Notes: generated by a model not told the origin, from the letters alone. 64,000 nt of DNA from Bacillus sp. NTK034 (GCF_017303275.1 NZ_JAFKOJ010000001.1:868001-932000); one strand, 5' to 3'; counted from the stretch's first letter, positions 15,549-24,370 are shown. Translations and numbers: made by a program.

Positions 15549-16496
15549 TTGAAGGAAGTACCTCTTCAGACAGAAGTAAAAACAGCCAAAAGGATAAAGG
15601 TTTCGAGCCTCGCCAAAACAAGGAAGCGGTCAGACTATTTTTGGGCTTATCTTATGATTGCACCAACAATGCTTGGATTGTTTATTTTTTATCTCTGGCC
15701 CATTATTCAGAATTTTTACTTTAGCTTCACCGAATGGGGTGCATTTGGACAGTATGAGTGGACAGGCTTAGACAATTATAAGAGATTGCTTGAGGATGCA
15801 ACTCTTCTTCAAGCATTTAAAAACACAAGCATCTATATTATTTTTACAGTGCCGATTGGAATTTTCCTGTCCATTATTGTGGCTGTTCTTTTAAATCAGA
15901 ATATCAAAGGTAAATCTATTTACCGGACTTTGTATTTTTTACCAGTCATCACAATGCCAGCTGCCATTGCGATGGTCTGGAAATGGCTGTATAACGCAGA
16001 CTACGGGATGTTTAATTATATATTATCCTTGGTCGGAATTGAAGGGCCGCAATGGGTAAGTGATCCCAATATTGCTTTATATTCGATTATTGCGGTAGCG
16101 ATTTGGAGCGGTATTGGCTACAATATGGTCATTTTCCTTTCAGGGCTGCAAGGCATTCCAAAGATGTATTATGAGGCAGCAGAAATAGATGGGGCAGGTC
16201 CTGTCACCGTGTTTTTTAAAATTACACTGCCGCTGCTTTCACCGGTTATATTCTTTGTGTCCATTATGTCACTGATTGGTGCATTTCAAGTATTCGACTT
16301 GATTTTCATGATGATTGGAAAAAGCAGCACGGCGCTTGAAAGTACACAGTCTATTGTTTATTTGTTCTATCAGTATGCATTTGTACTAAATGATAAAGGA
16401 TATGCTGCGGCTATTGCAGTTCTTTTATTAGCGGTCATTTTAATAATTACAGCCATCCAGATGGTTCTTCAGAAAAAGTGGGTTCATTATGATTAA
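15549..16496 (+). CDS. sugar ABC transporter permease (MalF/UgpA type)
   Basis: About 315 aa. TTG at 15549 is spaced properly from GGAGG (15537-15541); the ATG at 15543 is too close. Six membrane segments are visible (for example YFWAYLMIAPTMLGLFIFYLWPI, FTVPIGIFLSIIVAVLL, AIAVLLLAVILIITAIQMVL). The cytoplasmic EAA loop that contacts the ATPase reads YYEAAEIDGAGPVTVFFKITLPLLSP. It forms the permease pair with the next gene. No ATP-binding gene lies in the cluster, so a shared ATPase such as MsmX encoded elsewhere is expected. Confidence 0.92.
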   Translation: MKEVPLQTEVKTAKRIKVSSLAKTRKRSDYFWAYLMIAPTMLGLFIFYLWPIIQNFYFSFTEWGAFGQYEWTGLDNYKRLLEDATLLQAFKNTSIYIIFTVPIGIFLSIIVAVLLNQNIKGKSIYRTLYFLPVITMPAAIAMVWKWLYNADYGMFNYILSLVGIEGPQWVSDPNIALYSIIAVAIWSGIGYNMVIFLSGLQGIPKMYYEAAEIDGAGPVTVFFKITLPLLSPVIFFVSIMSLIGAFQVFDLIFMMIGKSSTALESTQSIVYLFYQYAFVLNDKGYAAAIAVLLLAVILIITAIQMVLQKKWVHYD

Positions 16497-16504
16497 AGGA
16501 AGTG

Positions 16505-17344
16505 ATGCCGATGGACAGAGCACTCAAGCTTATTGCAAGTAGAACATTCCTTTTCCATTTCATCCTGATTATTGGGGCTGCAGCAATGGTACTGCCTTTC
16601 CTATGGATGATCCTTACCTCGTTAAAAACGTATGCTGAATCGATTCAAGTACCCCCGGTTTTGATACCCGAAGATTTTCAGTGGGGAAATTATAAAGAGG
16701 TATTTGGACTCCTGCCCTTTTTCAAATTTATGTACAATACCGTAATTATTACAGTTCTGCGGACAGCAGGCCAATTGTTCTTATGTTCATTAGCTGCATA
16801 TGCCTTTGCCAGAATTGAATTTCCGGGGAGAAACATTCTATTTTTGCTAGCGCTTACTGTGTTAATGGTGCCTGGGCAAGTTTTCCTGTTGCCGCAATAT
16901 ATGATTATGGTGAAATTAGGATGGCTCAATTCCCTGCAGGCTGTCATTGTACCAGGGTTGTTCAGCGCGTTTGGCACGTTTCTATTGCGGCAGTTTTTCA
17001 TGGGACTGCCCAAAGAATTGGAGGAGGCAGCCAGACTTGATGGCTGCAACCATTTTCAGATTTATTGGAGGGTGATGCTCCCGCTTGCAAAGCCGGGTTT
17101 AATCGCTCTAGGAATCTTTACAACACTCTGGAGCTGGAATGAATTGATGTGGCCGATGATTGTCAACAGTTCTCCTGAGTCTATGACTCTATCAGTGGGA
17201 TTATCCTCGCTTCAGGGACAATTCTTGACCAATTACCCAATTCTGATGGCGGGATCTTTCTTAGCCATCCTGCCAATGCTGATCTTGTTTATCTTCCTGC
17301 AGAAGCAGTTTATTGAAGGGATTGCTGTTACAGGAGGGAAATAA
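16505..17344 (+). CDS. sugar ABC transporter permease (MalG/UgpE type)
   Basis: About 279 aa; AAGGA at 16496-16500 precedes two possible ATGs (16505 and 16511). Six membrane segments, including FHFILIIGAAAMVLPFLWMILTSL, the characteristic LPQYMIMVKLGWLNS region and the EAA loop EEAARLDGCNHFQIYWRVMLPLAKPG. It is the partner of the preceding MalF-type permease. A terminator follows before the kinase gene, so the metabolic genes may be made partly from a separate or attenuated transcript. Confidence 0.92.
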   Translation: MPMDRALKLIASRTFLFHFILIIGAAAMVLPFLWMILTSLKTYAESIQVPPVLIPEDFQWGNYKEVFGLLPFFKFMYNTVIITVLRTAGQLFLCSLAAYAFARIEFPGRNILFLLALTVLMVPGQVFLLPQYMIMVKLGWLNSLQAVIVPGLFSAFGTFLLRQFFMGLPKELEEAARLDGCNHFQIYWRVMLPLAKPGLIALGIFTTLWSWNELMWPMIVNSSPESMTLSVGLSSLQGQFLTNYPILMAGSFLAILPMLILFIFLQKQFIEGIAVTGGK

Positions 17345-17387
17345 GCTCTTTGCTTAAATAACCTCAAGCTTGCAAGAGCAACCATAT

Positions 17388-17420
17388 ACTCATAGCTTTT
17401 TTGTCTATGAGTTTTTTATT
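17388..17420 (+). terminator. terminator between transporter and catabolic genes
   Basis: ACTCATAG (17388-17395) pairs with CTATGAGT (17405-17412), followed by TTTTTTATT. It sits inside an otherwise same-strand cluster. Confidence 0.8.
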
Positions 17421-17485
17421 AGTAAATTGGATATAAAACCGTCCTTTTAAGGTCGATTCCTATTATTAGTTTCGGGGTGAGGGAT

Positions 17486-18391
17486 TTGAAGAAGGCTATT
17501 GGCATTGATATTGGCGGGACCAAGATTGCAGCTGGGATCATTTCAGAAACAGGGGAGATACTGAATCGGGCAGAAGTAAAAAGCGATCCATCAGATAGAG
17601 AAAAGATGTTTAAGAAGGTAATAGATGCGGTTGAACGACTTTTTACTGAGTCCTCTATGTCTATCCATGACATGGAGGGACTGGGCGTGGGTATTCCTGG
17701 AAAGGTGGACAGGGAGAAGGGAATGGCTATTTTTCAAAATAATTTGCCATGGGCTCTATTTCCCATCAAGGAAAGGCTTCTTGATCAATTTGGACTTAAG
17801 CGGGCTGTCATAGACAATGATGTTTATATGGCTGCATTTGCCGAGTGGAAGGCTGCCGGGGCAAACAGTAACGAGACATTTGTTTATGTAACGATTAGCA
17901 CAGGCATTTCCTGCGCCATTATCAACCAGGGGACATTTTATAGAGGAGCTGGATTTGGAGGGGAGCTTGGTTTAATACCCGTTTTGTCAGGAGCAAAAGG
18001 AACAAAGTGGAATCGTCTGGAAACTGCAGCAGCTGGTCCGGCTATTGAGAAGCTAGCTAGAAGGAAATTACAGGAAGAATCGCTGTCATCGAAAGATATT
18101 TTCGAAAACTATAAATCGGGAGCATTTGAGTATCAGTCCATCATAGGTGAGGTGACAAACCTGTGGGCTCAAGGACTCTACTCCATATCATGCTTATTGG
18201 ACCCGCATAGAGTTGTGTTAGGCGGAAGCGTGATTGCAAATAATCCCTCTTTGCTTAACATCATTAAGGAAAAACTGGAAACCTTCCAAATCAGTGAACA
18301 AAAGCATCTCTTAGGAAATATGACGATTAGCACCATCAGACAGGATAATGGAGTAATTGGTGCGGCCTTACGGGTGTTTGAAGAAATCTAA
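17486..18391 (+). CDS. ROK-family sugar kinase lacking the usual zinc motif
   Basis: About 301 aa; TTG at 17486 follows GGGGTGAGGG. The ROK fold shows the phosphate-1 loop IGIDIGGTKIAAGIIS, VGIPGKVDREKG, the base VIDNDVYMAAFAEWKA and the helix LGGSVIANNPS. It would phosphorylate the imported (amino)sugar at C6. Oddity: ROK kinases normally carry a C-x-C-G-x-x-G-C zinc cluster before the L-E motif; here the equivalent stretch (GLIPVLSGAKGTKWNRLETAAAG) has no cysteine. By position it is the best candidate for an N-acetylgalactosamine or galactosamine kinase (AgaK role), an inference from the neighbouring AgaS, deacetylase, LacC and LacD. Confidence 0.85.
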   Translation: MKKAIGIDIGGTKIAAGIISETGEILNRAEVKSDPSDREKMFKKVIDAVERLFTESSMSIHDMEGLGVGIPGKVDREKGMAIFQNNLPWALFPIKERLLDQFGLKRAVIDNDVYMAAFAEWKAAGANSNETFVYVTISTGISCAIINQGTFYRGAGFGGELGLIPVLSGAKGTKWNRLETAAAGPAIEKLARRKLQEESLSSKDIFENYKSGAFEYQSIIGEVTNLWAQGLYSISCLLDPHRVVLGGSVIANNPSLLNIIKEKLETFQISEQKHLLGNMTISTIRQDNGVIGAALRVFEEI

Positions 18392-18413
18392 TAGATTAAG
18401 AGGGGTGTAGAAA

Positions 18414-19586
18414 ATGTTCACATTAAGCCGAGAAAAATTAAGGACATTAGGAGCAGAAATTACAACTGCAGAAATCAAACAACAGCCTGATTTATGGGCT
18501 GAAACTATAACTATTTATAAAGAGAAAAGAGAGCTCATTAATGAATACTTGCAGAATTTGAGTGAAAAGCACCAACGGGTCCGGGTGATCTTTACAGGTG
18601 CCGGAACCTCTGCCTATGTTGGTGACACCGTTACTCCTTATTTAAAAGGGAAAGCGGATGAAAATCAGTGGGACATGCAAAGTATTCCTACGACGTCTAT
18701 TGTGTCCAATCCATATCAATTTCTTAAAGCTGAAATCCCGACCCTGCTCGTATCTTTCGCCAGAAGCGGCAATAGCCCTGAAAGCATTGCTGCAGTCGAG
18801 CTGGCAAAACAAATCGTCACGGATCTATATCAAATCACCATTACTTGTTCAAAGGAAGGCAAATTAGCTCAGCTGGCAGCTGGAGATAATTACAATCTGC
18901 TGGTATTAATGCCTGAAAAGTCTAATGACCAGGGATTTGCGATGACTGGAAGCTACACCTGTATGACGTTAACTGCCTTACTTATTTTTGATTCCCTAAC
19001 TGATGAAGAAAAAGAAAACATTGTCAGAACCATTCGCCGTATGGGAGATAGTGTCATTGGCAGGAAAGTGGAAATTGAAAAGATAATGAATGCAGAATTT
19101 GATCGGATTATTTATCTGGGGTCAGGGGGATTTGAGGGCTTGGCAAGAGAAGCGCAATTGAAAATCTTGGAGTTGACTGCCGGAAGAATTGTGACCGCAT
19201 ACGATTCATCCATGGGATTCCGGCACGGTCCAAAGTCTTTTATCAATGATAGAGCCATTGTATTTGGCTTTGTCTCCAACCAGCTTTATACCCGCCAATA
19301 CGATTTAGATATCTTAAACGAGCTGAAACAGGACCAGATTGCCAGCACTGTTTGTGCTATTGCTGTTGAGGGGGACATCAATTATGCCGGAAATGCATTC
19401 TTGTTCGAAAGGGAGGCGGGGGCTGTACCAGATGCCTATTTGTCTTTGCCATTCGTTATGGTCGGTCAAACGATTTCTTTGCTGGCTTCCGTTAAAGTCG
19501 GGAATAAACCGGATACCCCCTCACCAAGCGGAACTGTTAACCGCGTTGTAAAAGGTGTCACAATCCATGAATTCAAGTGTAAATAG
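18414..19586 (+). CDS. agaS: AgaS-type SIS-domain sugar-phosphate isomerase/deaminase
   Basis: 390 aa with a double SIS domain: VRVIFTGAGTSAYVGDT (about residues 55-75) and LLVSFARSGNSPESIAAVELAK in the first, DRIIYLGSGGFEGLAREAQLKILEL and the SSMGFRHGPKSFI motif in the second. The H-G-P-K signature is that of AgaS/GlmS-like proteins. AgaS converts galactosamine-6-P to tagatose-6-P with release of ammonia. The neighbours fit: a deacetylase supplies galactosamine-6-P, and LacC and LacD take tagatose-6-P on to triose phosphates. Confidence 0.85.
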   Translation: MFTLSREKLRTLGAEITTAEIKQQPDLWAETITIYKEKRELINEYLQNLSEKHQRVRVIFTGAGTSAYVGDTVTPYLKGKADENQWDMQSIPTTSIVSNPYQFLKAEIPTLLVSFARSGNSPESIAAVELAKQIVTDLYQITITCSKEGKLAQLAAGDNYNLLVLMPEKSNDQGFAMTGSYTCMTLTALLIFDSLTDEEKENIVRTIRRMGDSVIGRKVEIEKIMNAEFDRIIYLGSGGFEGLAREAQLKILELTAGRIVTAYDSSMGFRHGPKSFINDRAIVFGFVSNQLYTRQYDLDILNELKQDQIASTVCAIAVEGDINYAGNAFLFEREAGAVPDAYLSLPFVMVGQTISLLASVKVGNKPDTPSPSGTVNRVVKGVTIHEFKCK

Positions 19587-19605
19587 CAGAAGGGCTGAAT
19601 TAAAT

Positions 19606-19628
19606 GGCCCTATCGGAAAGATAGGGCC
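19606..19628 (+). other. intra-operon mRNA hairpin
   Basis: GGCCCTATC (19606-19614) pairs perfectly with GATAGGGCC (19620-19628) with a 5-nt loop. No T-run follows, so it is probably a stability or processing hairpin between agaS and the deacetylase. Confidence 0.5.
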
Positions 19629-19681
19629 GTACAGGAAGAAAGAAGGCGGCGCTAAGCTTTAAAAAAAACAGAGGTGCTGGT

Positions 19682-20857
19682 ATGAAAAAATTTGTTTATG
19701 CTGACAAGTTCTTTTTGGAGGACGGTGTTGCCGGTCCAGGCTATCTGGAAATCAATAAGGGGAAATTTGCTGGTTTCATTGAAACATTTCCGGACGAGTC
19801 GGAAGTGCTGAACTATACAGGACATTGGATTGCTCCTGGCTTAGTTGATACACATATTCATGGATTTATGGGCCATGATGTTATGGATAATGAATTGGTT
19901 GGATTAAACGCTATTTCTAATGGATTGCTCGAATGTGGAGTGACATCATTTTTGCCCACTGCTTTAACCTCTTCTTTTGAGACATTGTCCGATGTGGTGG
20001 CAATGATTGGCGAAAATTATTCAAAGGTGCAGGGGGCGAAAATAAAAGGAATTTTCCTGGAGGGTCCATTTTTTACAGAGGTACATAAAGGAGCACAAAA
20101 CCCAAAGTATTTTTGTGATCCTTCGATTGAAATGCTGGAAACATGGCAGAAGCAATCGAACCATTTTATTAAAAAAATTGCCATTGCTCCTGAACGAAAG
20201 GGAGCAGCTGAATTTATTGAGCATGCTGTGAAGCAAAGGGTTACTGTAGCGTTAGCCCATAGTGATGCCAGTTATAAAGAAGCAAAGCGGGCAGTTGAAA
20301 AGGGAGCTTCCGTATTTGTTCATACGTTTAATGGCATGAGCAGTTTTCATCATCGTGAACCTGGCATGGCAGGAGCTGCGATGAACCTGCCTAATGTGTT
20401 TGCTGAAATTATATGTGATGGACACCATGTCCATCCTGCAGCCGCAGCCATTTTAATGAATACCCGGGGACGGGATCAAACGGTCTTGGTGACCGATTGT
20501 ATGATGGCTGGAGGCATGCCTGAAGGCTGCTATCAGTTAGGGGAATTCCGCGTTGATGTGAGGGGAGGAGCAGCCAGATTAAAAAGTGGCAGTTTAGCAG
20601 GCAGTATATTGCAATTAATACATGCAGTAAAAAATGCTGTAGAGTGGGGGATTGCTGCACCTGAGGAAGCGATCTATATGGCAAGTACTGCACCTGCGAA
20701 AAGTATTCAGCTTGATGGAGAATGCGGAAAGATTGCGGCTGGATATGATGCGGATTTTATTGTACTGACTCCACAGCTTGAGTTAATGGGAACGTATCTT
20801 AATGGTATTTGCAGGTATCAAGCTGAAAGCTTTATTCAGAAAGAGGGAGAAGGATGA
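19682..20857 (+). CDS. nagA: N-acetyl(galacto/gluco)samine-6-phosphate deacetylase (NagA/AgaA family)
   Basis: 391 aa, amidohydrolase superfamily. Metal and substrate sites are visible: VDTHIHGFMGHDVMD, FLEGPFF, VALAHSDASYKEA, FVHTFNGMSSFHHREPG, ICDGHHVHPAA and the catalytic Asp in VLVTDCMMAGG. It removes acetate from an N-acetylhexosamine-6-phosphate. In this operon, with AgaS, LacC and LacD rather than NagB, the more likely substrate is N-acetylgalactosamine-6-P (AgaA role). The stop overlaps the next start by 4 bases, so the two are translationally coupled. Confidence 0.9.
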   Translation: MKKFVYADKFFLEDGVAGPGYLEINKGKFAGFIETFPDESEVLNYTGHWIAPGLVDTHIHGFMGHDVMDNELVGLNAISNGLLECGVTSFLPTALTSSFETLSDVVAMIGENYSKVQGAKIKGIFLEGPFFTEVHKGAQNPKYFCDPSIEMLETWQKQSNHFIKKIAIAPERKGAAEFIEHAVKQRVTVALAHSDASYKEAKRAVEKGASVFVHTFNGMSSFHHREPGMAGAAMNLPNVFAEIICDGHHVHPAAAAILMNTRGRDQTVLVTDCMMAGGMPEGCYQLGEFRVDVRGGAARLKSGSLAGSILQLIHAVKNAVEWGIAAPEEAIYMASTAPAKSIQLDGECGKIAAGYDADFIVLTPQLELMGTYLNGICRYQAESFIQKEGEG

Positions 20858-21792
20858 TCTTAGCTGTTACGATGAACCCATCGGTTGATATTTCTTATCC
20901 GATTCCTGATTTCAAACTTAATGATGTGAACCGTGTCGAAGGAGTCTGTAAAACCGCAGGCGGAAAGGGCATTAATGTTGCCCGCGTCGTGAAGCAGATG
21001 GGTGAAGCCGTTTTGGCTACGGGTGTACTTGGTGGCACAACTGGAAACTTCATCGTTCAGGAATTGACGAATGACAGGATTGATAATCATTTCTTAAAAA
21101 TCAACCAAGAATCCCGAAATTGTATAGCAATTCTCCATCATGGCAAACAAACGGAGATTTTAGAGTCAGGACCGGCTCTAATGCCTGAAGATGGCACGGA
21201 CTCTCTCGAAAAGTTTGAAATCCTGCTGTCAGCTGCATCTATTGTGACGATTTCAGGCAGCTTGCCAAAAGGGTTGCCCTCTGAATTTTACCGGTATATG
21301 TCCGAAATGTGCAGAAGAAAGAAAATCCCTGTGATTGTTGATACATCTGGGGAACCTCTGAGGGAGGTTCTGCTGCATAAGGATAAACCAAATGCCATTA
21401 AACCGAATATTACGGAGCTTTCACAGCTTCTTGGTATAGAAGTAGATCAAAGCCTTAGCAGCCTGAAACAAGTCTTGAACTCTGATATGTTTCTTGGGGT
21501 TGACTGGATCGTTGTATCGATGGGCGGTAAGGGAGCTTTTGTGAAGCATGCAGGAGATTTTTTTCAAGTTACCATTCCTGAAATTGACGCTGTAAACCCT
21601 GTTGGATCGGGTGATGCTACGGTCGCAGGGTTAGCGGTATCTCTGAATAACAATGTTTCTGTAGATGCTGTACTGAAAACAGCCATGACCACTGGAATGC
21701 TCAATGCGATGGAGGCAAAGACCGGTCATATTAATATAGCTAAGTTCAAACAGTTTTATGAGGTCGTTCAGGTGAAAAAAATAGATTCATAG
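20854..21792 (+). CDS. lacC: tagatose-6-phosphate kinase / 1-phosphofructokinase (PfkB family)
   Basis: 312 aa, the usual LacC/FruK length. PfkB features: ILAVTMNPSVDISYPI at the N-terminus, CKTAGGKGINVARVVKQMG, NAIKPNITELSQLLG, and the anion hole/catalytic base VNPVGSGDATVAGLAVSL. Between AgaS and a LacD-type aldolase its job is tagatose-6-P to tagatose-1,6-bisP. It overlaps nagA by 4 bases. Confidence 0.9.
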   Translation: MILAVTMNPSVDISYPIPDFKLNDVNRVEGVCKTAGGKGINVARVVKQMGEAVLATGVLGGTTGNFIVQELTNDRIDNHFLKINQESRNCIAILHHGKQTEILESGPALMPEDGTDSLEKFEILLSAASIVTISGSLPKGLPSEFYRYMSEMCRRKKIPVIVDTSGEPLREVLLHKDKPNAIKPNITELSQLLGIEVDQSLSSLKQVLNSDMFLGVDWIVVSMGGKGAFVKHAGDFFQVTIPEIDAVNPVGSGDATVAGLAVSLNNNVSVDAVLKTAMTTGMLNAMEAKTGHINIAKFKQFYEVVQVKKIDS

Positions 21793-21803
21793 AGGTGATT
21801 GGC

Positions 21804-22790
21804 ATGTTACAGCTTACGGACAGCAAAATTTCTGCCCTAAAGCGTTTATCTAGTGAAAATGGGATTATTGGAGCATTGGCGATTGATCAGCGCGGTTCGT
21901 TAAAAAAGATGCTTGCTGAAGGAAGCACAGGTGGAGTCGGGGATGAAGGAATCGTCCTCTTTAAAGAATTAGTTTCTCAAGAGTTAACTCCCTATGCAAC
22001 TTCGATCCTATTAGATCCTGAATATGGCCTGCCTGCTGCAAAAGCCCGGCATCCGGAGGCTGGCTTATTAGTGGCTTATGAAAAAACGGGCTACGATGCA
22101 GCCGCTGCGGGTCGATTGCCAGATCTATTGGAGGACTGGTCCGTTAAACGCTTGAAGGAAGCGGGAGCGGATGCAATAAAGTTCTTACTGTATTACGATG
22201 TGGATGAAGATGAAAAAATTAATGCATATAAACATGTTTATATGGAACGTGTGGGATCAGAGTGTATGGCAGTGGACATACCGTTTTTCCTTGAGATTAT
22301 CACTTATGATTCGGAATTGGATGATGTAAAAAGCATAGAATACGCAAAGGTCAAGCCGCGTAAAGTGATTGAGGCTATGAGGGAATTTTCAAAGCCTCAG
22401 TACCAGGTGGACGTTTTGAAAGTTGAAGTTCCGGTCGATATGAATTTTGTCGAAGGGTACACAAATGGAGAAACAGCCTATGACAAAAAAAGAGCTGCTG
22501 CATATTTCAAAGAACAAAGCGAAGCAACAAAGCTGCCGTTCATTTTTTTGAGTGCAGGGGTAAGTGCAGAACTGTTCCAGAAAACTTTAAAATTTGCTAA
22601 GGATTCAGGTTCCACTTTTAATGGCGTATTATGCGGACGTGCTACCTGGAAAAATGGTGTAGCTCCATTTTCTGAAAAGGGGCCAGAAGCAGGACGTGCA
22701 TGGCTGCAGGACACTGGCAGAAAGAATATCCAGGAACTCAATGAGGTCTTGAATGAAACGGCAAGCCCATGGTTTGAGAAGTTATCATAG
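21804..22790 (+). CDS. lacD: tagatose-1,6-bisphosphate aldolase (LacD family, class I)
   Basis: About 328 aa; ATG at 21804 is preferred because AGAGGTG is spaced 6 bases before it. LacD hallmarks: IIGALAIDQRGSLKKMLAE, SILLDPEYGLPAAKA, a Schiff-base-type lysine region DAIKFLLYYDVDEDE, VDIPFFLEIITYD, VDVLKVEVPVDMNFVEG and LPFIFLSAGVSAE. It splits tagatose-1,6-bisP into dihydroxyacetone phosphate and glyceraldehyde-3-P. It is the last gene of the operon, with a strong terminator after it. Confidence 0.93.
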   Translation: MLQLTDSKISALKRLSSENGIIGALAIDQRGSLKKMLAEGSTGGVGDEGIVLFKELVSQELTPYATSILLDPEYGLPAAKARHPEAGLLVAYEKTGYDAAAAGRLPDLLEDWSVKRLKEAGADAIKFLLYYDVDEDEKINAYKHVYMERVGSECMAVDIPFFLEIITYDSELDDVKSIEYAKVKPRKVIEAMREFSKPQYQVDVLKVEVPVDMNFVEGYTNGETAYDKKRAAAYFKEQSEATKLPFIFLSAGVSAELFQKTLKFAKDSGSTFNGVLCGRATWKNGVAPFSEKGPEAGRAWLQDTGRKNIQELNEVLNETASPWFEKLS

Positions 22791-22827
22791 AAATACTGGA
22801 TAATTAACATTATTAATTGATATTATT

Positions 22828-22860
22828 CCCCTTTATCTTAATGGATAAAGGGGGTTTTAT
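22828..22860 (+). terminator. terminator of the amino-sugar operon
   Basis: CCCCTTTATC (22828-22837) pairs with GATAAAGGGG (22844-22853), followed by TTTTAT. Confidence 0.85.
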
Positions 22861-22867
22861 GGTTATC

Positions 22868-22929
22868 TTGACTGGTAATGATAGATATGTTACCATAAGG
22901 TCACATAAAACACGTTACCATTTGGTCAC
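22868..22929 (+). promoter_or_regulatory. autoregulated promoter with two ArsR-type operators
   Basis: TTGACT (22868-22873) and TACCAT (22891-22896) are 17 bp apart. Two copies of an inverted repeat, GTTACCATAAGGTCAC (22889-22904) and GTTACCATTTGGTCAC (22914-22929), are centred 25 bp apart. One overlaps the -10; the other lies just before the ArsR-SRPBCC gene. This is a clear layout for repression by the gene's own product. Confidence 0.7.
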
Positions 22930-22962
22930 GTGTAAATGATCATTTTGGAAAGGGCCGATGGA

Positions 22963-23739
22963 ATGGACGATGAATTATCTACCGTTTTTAAAGCATTGGG
23001 ACATCCGATCCGCAGGGAAATTCTCGATATTCTTAAGGTATCGCCAAGAACAACTGGAGAACTAGACGACCATTTTCCTGAAGTCACTAGGTATGCCATT
23101 ATGAAGCATCTAAATATTTTAGAGGAAGGGAATTTGGTCCTGGTAAGGCGTGAAGGAAAATATAAAAGGCATTTTCTTAATGCAATTCCACTTCAGGAAG
23201 TGCATGAGCGCTGGGTTGACAAATACATGCAATCTACAGCAAACTCGCTGCTTAATTTACGGAAGACAGTAACAGAAAAAGGAGGAGAGAAAACGATGGA
23301 ATCAACTAAGGATTTTCGTATTGAACAGGAGATTATTCTTGATGCACCACGTGAAGAAGTATTCAGAGCATTAACCGAAAAGGTGGAAGATTGGTGGGAG
23401 TTCCGCATAGCTCCAAAAGGAGTAGATTCTCACTTTACTTTTGAGCCAGTTATAGGCGGACAGTTTATCGAAAGATGGGGTGAAAAAGAAGGTGCAGTGT
23501 GGGGGAATGTTTATTATGTGAATGCTCCTGAAGAAATACGGCTGCATGGCCATCTTGGCATGCAGGGAGCGGTCAACAGTGCCTATACGTATCGTCTTCT
23601 TGAAAAAGAAGGTGGTACACTGCTTCAGCTTTCCCATACAGCTTCTGGTGTTATTCAGGACCAATGGGAAGAGGAGCATTCCAAGGGATGGGAATACTTG
23701 CTTGGCACCCTATTAAAAAACTACGTAGAAGACAATTAA
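22963..23739 (+). CDS. ArsR-family HTH fused to SRPBCC (AHSA1) domain
   Basis: About 258 aa; ATG at 22963 with GGAAAGGG (22947-22954) upstream. Residues 1-95 are an ArsR winged helix (VFKALGHPIRREILDILKVSPRTTGELDDHF, MKHLNILEEGNLVLVRREGKYKRHFLN). Residues 110-258 are an AHSA1-type SRPBCC domain (RIEQEIILDAPREEVFRALTEKVEDWWEF, FEPVIGGQFIERWG, GTLLQLSHTASGV, GWEYLLGTLL). Such fusions are thought to bind a hydrophobic ligand and release DNA. The next gene is a separate SRPBCC protein 14 bases on, probably the same operon. Confidence 0.9.
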   Translation: MDDELSTVFKALGHPIRREILDILKVSPRTTGELDDHFPEVTRYAIMKHLNILEEGNLVLVRREGKYKRHFLNAIPLQEVHERWVDKYMQSTANSLLNLRKTVTEKGGEKTMESTKDFRIEQEIILDAPREEVFRALTEKVEDWWEFRIAPKGVDSHFTFEPVIGGQFIERWGEKEGAVWGNVYYVNAPEEIRLHGHLGMQGAVNSAYTYRLLEKEGGTLLQLSHTASGVIQDQWEEEHSKGWEYLLGTLLKNYVEDN

Positions 23740-23753
23740 TTTAGGAGGCCGAG

Positions 23754-24188
23754 ATGGTAGATGTTTTTACAGAAATAACAATTAATTGCCCTATTACACA
23801 AGTTGCTGAATATGCCGCTAACCCTGATCATGCTCCTGATTGGTATGTGAATATACAATCTGTTGAATGGAAGACACCAAAACCGCTTCAGCTGGGCTCC
23901 CAAGTTGCTTTTAAAGCAAAATTTCTTGGCAGGGAGCTTGAATATGTATATGAAATTGCAGAATTCATTCCTGAAAGGAAAATGGCAATGAAAACAGCAA
24001 ACGGCCCATTTCCCATGGAAACCATCTATACATGGCAAGCTATAGATGAAAACCATACTCAAATGACTATAAGAAATAAAGGAAACCCAAATGGCTTTAA
24101 TAAGATCATGTCTCCATTCATGGCACCCATGATGAGAAGAGCAAACATGAAGGATTTGAAACTAATAAAAGCCATTCTTGAAAAATAA
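23754..24188 (+). CDS. SRPBCC-family protein
   Basis: 144 aa with TAGGAGG before the ATG. It is a helix-grip fold: VFTEITINCPITQVAEYAANPDHAPDWYVNIQSVEW, LGSQVAFKAKFLGRELEYVYEIAEFIPERKM, and IYTWQAIDENHTQMTIRNKGNP. It is probably the regulated partner of the ArsR-SRPBCC fusion directly upstream. The ligand is unknown. Confidence 0.85.
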   Translation: MVDVFTEITINCPITQVAEYAANPDHAPDWYVNIQSVEWKTPKPLQLGSQVAFKAKFLGRELEYVYEIAEFIPERKMAMKTANGPFPMETIYTWQAIDENHTQMTIRNKGNPNGFNKIMSPFMAPMMRRANMKDLKLIKAILEK

Positions 24189-24221
24189 TTTTTATTGCAG
24201 GTTTCCTGTAGGTTGAATAAG

Positions 24222-24260
24222 GGTGTCTGCCTCAAGTATACAGAGGCTGGCACCTTATTT
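24222..24260 (+). terminator. intrinsic terminator
   Basis: GGTGTCTGCCTC (24222-24233) pairs with GAGGCTGGCACC (24243-24254) with two mismatches, followed by TTATTTTTC. Confidence 0.75.
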
Positions 24261-24370
24261 TTCATCAGTAACAATAAGTTAGAATAGTGTTACTTGATTA
24301 TTATTGAGATTTTGGTTAAGGTAATTACAGATATTAAGGGTCTTTAATGTATTAATAAAGGAGACTGCAA

